Origin: Beijerinckiaceae bacterium
Lineage (GTDB): Bacteria > Pseudomonadota > Alphaproteobacteria > Rhizobiales > Beijerinckiaceae
DNA: 64,000 nucleotides
NCBI GenBank assembly: GCA_024304885.1
Contig: JALJOM010000003.1
Span: 1,584,110-1,648,109, forward strand
Reading direction: 5' to 3'
Shown: positions 61,597 to 64,000 of the stretch, in pieces
Position numbering within the stretch: the stretch's first letter is position 1
Layout of the letters: the number at the start of each line of letters is the position of its first letter
Notes under the pieces: model-generated
What the model saw: the letters and a program-made list of their open reading frames with translations, nothing else
Told to the model about the DNA's origin: nothing
Databases searched by the model: none
Translations under genes and position numbers: made by a program

Positions 61597-61848
61597 ATGC
61601 GAATCGTCCTTGCAGCCGTCACGGTGGTTTCCCTACTCGTCGGAAGTGCATTCGCGGGCCGTCCTGTGACCGCAGACGAAACAGTGCGGATCAGCGAAGC
61701 CTTGGCCGCAGCCGGGTGTACGGGCGGCGAGATCGAGTTCGATGACGGAAAATTCGAGGTCGAGAAAGCGACGTGCGCCGACGGGAAGCTCTACGAGCTC
61801 GTCTTCAATTCCTCGTTCGAGCTCGTGAAGAAGGAGCTCGAGGACTGA
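61597..61848 (+). CDS. Small secreted PepSY-like protein
   Basis: Exported protein of 83 residues. The signal peptide is MRIVLAAVTVVSLLVGSAFA. The mature part resembles one PepSY repeat: RISEALAAAGCTGGEIEFDD, GKFEVEKATCADGKLYELVF. Two Cys residues may pair. PepSY proteins often inhibit or modulate secreted peptidases. It starts one base after addA, with GAGAGGGC upstream, so it is translated from the add operon transcript; its role there is unknown. Confidence 0.8.
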   Translation: MRIVLAAVTVVSLLVGSAFAGRPVTADETVRISEALAAAGCTGGEIEFDDGKFEVEKATCADGKLYELVFNSSFELVKKELED

Positions 61849-61962
61849 CTGCGAGCCGCAGTGCCGAGCCTTGACGCCAGCGGGCGGCCTCCTTACGTTC
61901 CGCCGCACATCGAGACGGGTCGCTGGCCCAAGACAACGAGTAACCGAGGACGAGAGACGACA

Positions 61963-62283
61963 ATGTCGACGGTCAAGGTGACGGATGCCACGTTCAAGAG
62001 CGACGTGGTCGGGGCGAGCGGTCCCGTGGTGGTGGATTTCTGGGCCGAATGGTGCGGCCCCTGCAAGATGATCGGGCCGGCGCTCGAGGAGATCGCCGAC
62101 GAGCTGCAAGGCCAGGTGACGATCGCCAAGCTGAATGTCGACGAGAATCCGGGTGTCGCCGGCGCCTATGGCATTCGGACGATCCCGACGCTCATGCTGT
62201 TCAAGGGCGGCAAGATGGCCTCGTCGAAGATCGGTGCCGCGCCGAAAGGCGAGCTGAAGAAATGGATCACGGACGCGATCTGA
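61963..62283 (+). CDS. trxA: Thioredoxin
   Basis: Cytoplasmic disulfide reductase, 106 residues from the ATG at 61963 with CGAGGACGAGAG upstream. The active site WCGPC has Cys31 and Cys34, with [20 protein letters not shown] around it and the cis-Pro in [15 protein letters not shown]. It gives electrons to ribonucleotide reductase, methionine sulfoxide reductase and others. addAB-trxA order is conserved in alphaproteobacteria. A clear terminator follows. Confidence 0.97.
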   Translation: MSTVKVTDATFKSDVVGASGPVVVDFWAEWCGPCKMIGPALEEIADELQGQVTIAKLNVDENPGVAGAYGIRTIPTLMLFKGGKMASSKIGAAPKGELKKWITDAI

Positions 62284-62314
62284 GGTCCGTGCCTCTTCCG
62301 CGTTTCTGCTAGAA

Positions 62315-62337
62315 GGGCCTCTCGGGAGGTCCTTTTT
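62315..62337 (+). terminator. Rho-independent terminator after trxA
   Basis: GGGCCTC and GAGGTCC pair (one G-U) around a TCGG tetraloop and are followed by five T. It ends the add-trxA transcription unit 32 bp after the trxA stop and 50 bp before the chosen queE start. Confidence 0.88.
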
Positions 62338-62386
62338 GCTTATGGGGCATGCACGCGAGACGCAGGCCGATGCCGCCGAGCGGGCC

Positions 62387-63022
62387 ATGAGGCACTATGC
62401 GGTCAAGGAGATCTTCGCGTCCCTCCAAGGCGAAGGCGCCATGGTCGGGCGGGCGGCGGTGTTTTGCCGCTTCGCGGGCTGCAATCTCTGGTCCGGCCGC
62501 GAGGAGGATCGTGCGGAGGCGATCTGCCGCTTCTGCGACACCGATTTCTTCGGCATCGATGGCAGGGGCGGCGGAAAGTTCGCGAGTGCCGGGGCCCTCG
62601 CCGCGGCCATCGAGCGGGCCTGGAGAGGCGATGCCGAGCGCCGCTTCGTCGTCTTCACCGGCGGCGAGCCTCTGCTCCAGCTCAATGAGCCACTGATCGA
62701 AGAGATGCACGCGATGGGCTTCGACGTCGCCGTCGAGACGAACGGGACCATCCCGCTGCCGCCCGGCCTCGATTGGGTCTGCGTCAGCCCCAAGGCTGGC
62801 GCGCCGCTCGTGGTGGAGAAGGGCTCGGAACTGAAGCTCGTCTATCCGCAGGAGGGGCTCGAGCCCGAGGACCTGACCCGGCTCGATTTCGCGCAGTTCT
62901 GGCTGCAGCCGATGGACGGGCCGGACGTTGCGGTGAATACCGCGGCGGCGGTCGCCTATTGCCTCGCCCATCCTCGTTGGCGGCTCAGCCTCCAGAGCCA
63001 CAAATGGATCGGCATCCCGTGA
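62387..63022 (+). CDS. queE: 7-carboxy-7-deazaguanine synthase
   Basis: Radical-SAM enzyme of queuosine/7-deazaguanine synthesis, converting CPH4 to CDG. From the ATG at 62387 (MRHYAVKEIF) it has 211 residues. The [4Fe-4S] cluster motif is the expanded C32-x14-C47-x2-C50 of QueE (GCNLWSGREED...CRFCDTDF), with GGEPLLQ and VETNGT. An upstream ATG at 62342 would reach close to the trxA terminator, so 62387 was preferred. queD overlaps the stop as GTGA. Confidence 0.96.
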   Translation: MRHYAVKEIFASLQGEGAMVGRAAVFCRFAGCNLWSGREEDRAEAICRFCDTDFFGIDGRGGGKFASAGALAAAIERAWRGDAERRFVVFTGGEPLLQLNEPLIEEMHAMGFDVAVETNGTIPLPPGLDWVCVSPKAGAPLVVEKGSELKLVYPQEGLEPEDLTRLDFAQFWLQPMDGPDVAVNTAAAVAYCLAHPRWRLSLQSHKWIGIP

Positions 63023-63375
63023 AGATCGCACAGGCCTTCCGGTTCGAGGCGGCGCATCATCTGCCGAACGTGGCAGAGTCCCATCGCTGCCGCAGGCTGC
63101 ACGGCCATTCCTATCGGATCGAGCTCCGGCTCGAGGGGCCGGTTGATCCGGTGACCGGCTTCGTCGCCGATTTCTTCGAGATCGAGGCCGCCTTCGCGCC
63201 CTTGCTCGATCGGCTCGACCATCATTGCCTCAACGAGATCGAGGGCCTCGAAAATCCGACGGCCGAGAATATCGCGATCTGGATCTGGGACCGCACCAAG
63301 AAGGCTCTGCCGCGGCTCTCGAGCGTGATCGTCTTCGAGACACAGGACTGCTGGGCAGAATACGACGGGACGTGA
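63019..63375 (+). CDS. queD: 6-carboxytetrahydropterin synthase
   Basis: Zinc enzyme converting 7,8-dihydroneopterin triphosphate to 6-carboxytetrahydropterin, the step before QueE. With the GTG at 63019 it has 118 residues, the normal size, and overlaps the queE stop by 4 bp; an ATG at 63004 would add five residues. Zinc ligands are in AAHHLP (H13/H14) and LHGHSYR (H28, H30), the catalytic Cys is C24 in HRCRRLHGH, and LDHHCLNEIEGLENPTAENI follows. queC is not in the window. Confidence 0.95.
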   Translation: MKIAQAFRFEAAHHLPNVAESHRCRRLHGHSYRIELRLEGPVDPVTGFVADFFEIEAAFAPLLDRLDHHCLNEIEGLENPTAENIAIWIWDRTKKALPRLSSVIVFETQDCWAEYDGT

Positions 63376-63393
63376 ACTACGGAAACCACATAG

Positions 63394-63452
63394 CTTGAGA
63401 TTTCTCGACGAAGCGAATCGCCGGTGCGCGTCGAGGTAAATGCGACAAGGCG
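63394..63452. repeat. Degenerate type II palindrome fragment
   Basis: GAGATTTCTCGACGAAGCGAA followed by CGCCGGTGCGCGTCGAGGTAAATGCGACAAG, with interruptions, resembles the TTCCAGCGAAGC...GGTTCGCGTCGTGAAATTGCGACA boxes of other copies. It lies in the 261-bp gap after queD, which otherwise has no gene. Confidence 0.6.
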
Positions 63453-63636
63453 AATATATGGTGGGTCACAGTTTGAATTTCCCCTTGTGGCCCCGGGCGC
63501 CCCTTCGTGGAAGCTGCGGGCGGATCAAATGACGCTCGACTTTCGCACATATCTTTTGCACGATCTAAGGCATTGAAAACTCAGAAGTGAGCTACTTGTG
63601 CAAAACTCTTAACTTATGCACGGCAACGGCGATCGC

Positions 63637-64000
63637 CTATTTGTCGGCTTTGGCTTCTTTGCCGGTAAGGTCCGAGGGTTTCAGCGAGAGGAACTTATCC
63701 GGCGTTTTCCATGTGCCTGGCAGATGTTTATTCGCCCATTTGCAAACGGCTTGCAGCACGGGGAGCAATTCGGCTCCCTTCTGCGTCAGCGCATAGTCGT
63801 ACCTGATTGGGTGTTCCTGATAAGCGCTCTTCTCGATAAGGCCGAATTCCTCCAATCGTAAGAGTCGATCTGTCAGCACGTTCGTCGGGATGTGTTCAGG
63901 AGATTGAGAAAACTCTCCGAACCGCGTTTTCCCCATTGAAAGATCGCGAATGATGACGAGCGTCCATCGGTCGCCAAAAATATCGAGAGAGGTGGCTATC
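63637..64000 (-). CDS. HxlR-family regulator, 5' end beyond window
   Basis: Winged-helix transcription factor of the HxlR family, often sensing reactive aldehydes, redox or drugs. The frame is open to the window edge on the minus strand, so the N-terminus is missing; the visible upstream part reads ATSLDIFGDRWTLVIIRDLS, the family core. It continues with GKTRFGEFSQSPEHIPTNVL, TDRLLRLEEFGLIEK, RYDYALTQKGAELLPVLQ and ends at 63637. The region is noticeably less GC-rich than the rest of the window, which suggests transfer or a recently acquired segment. Confidence 0.9.
   Translation of the reverse strand, partial: IATSLDIFGDRWTLVIIRDLSMGKTRFGEFSQSPEHIPTNVLTDRLLRLEEFGLIEKSAYQEHPIRYDYALTQKGAELLPVLQAVCKWANKHLPGTWKTPDKFLSLKPSDLTGKEAKADK

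Noticed and set aside
1-64000. CRISPR arrays, rRNA genes, transposase genes
   Set aside because: None was found; the only repeats are the dispersed palindromes and the intergenic duplicate described above.

Overview
This is a high-GC (roughly 65-68% by eye) alphaproteobacterial chromosome segment. The gene families and orders point to Hyphomicrobiales (Rhizobiales): the F1-ATPase zeta inhibitor divergent from purC-purS-purQ, addB-addA followed by trxA, an aap amino-acid ABC system, GapR, a single-chain methylmalonyl-CoA mutase, DUF6429 and DUF2478 proteins, and dispersed mosaic palindromes. I cannot name the genus. All calls come from reading the sequence; no database search was run.

Layout. 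1-1450: the 3' end of a large serine recombinase whose last codons run antisense into a tRNA-Gln gene, so the window opens at the edge of a probable integrated element. 1.6-4 kb: cydAB quinol oxidase of the cyanide-insensitive type. 4.3-11.4 kb: MoeB/ThiF, an orphan type I secretion ABC exporter with a hairpin-rich leader, an RlpA-like protein, a Tat-exported PhoD phosphatase and two unknowns. 11.4-21.3 kb: amino-acid ABC genes, with aapP about 5.6 kb from aapJQM; YciB, a FliO-like protein, rpsD and an ABC-F ATPase lie between. 21.4-26 kb: purQ, purS, purC, ATPase zeta and xerC. 26-29 kb: sulfite dehydrogenase sorA and sorB, separated by an unrecognised gene. 29-38 kb: a peptidoglycan-binding zincin, a zf-CHCC protein, a flavin monooxygenase, a TetR-controlled ABC exporter operon, a cation transporter and a split Fe-S oxidoreductase subunit. 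38-40 kb: small lipoproteins between two copies of a diverged intergenic element.

40-50 kb is a molybdenum-centred region. A minus-strand run (VOC, TusA, DUF2478, PhzF, NUDIX) faces away from a plus-strand operon with three MoeA-type genes (one degenerate, one fused to a periplasmic-binding-like domain, one canonical), mobB, crcB and DUF190. 50-63 kb: GST, N-formylglutamate amidohydrolase, gapR, methylmalonyl-CoA mutase, addB-addA-PepSY-trxA, and queE-queD. The window ends inside an HxlR regulator in lower-GC sequence.

The most striking signal is a family of palindromic mosaic repeats. One type sits in frame inside two unrelated enzymes, MoeA (47846-47962) and methylmalonyl-CoA mutase (53905-54018). 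It encodes nearly the same 38-39-residue peptide in the same frame each time and makes both proteins longer than their families. A third, intergenic copy has lost that frame. A second repeat type lies between genes, in the 5' region of aapJ and just upstream of gapR. This looks like a protein-invading palindrome comparable in logic to the Rickettsia palindromic elements.
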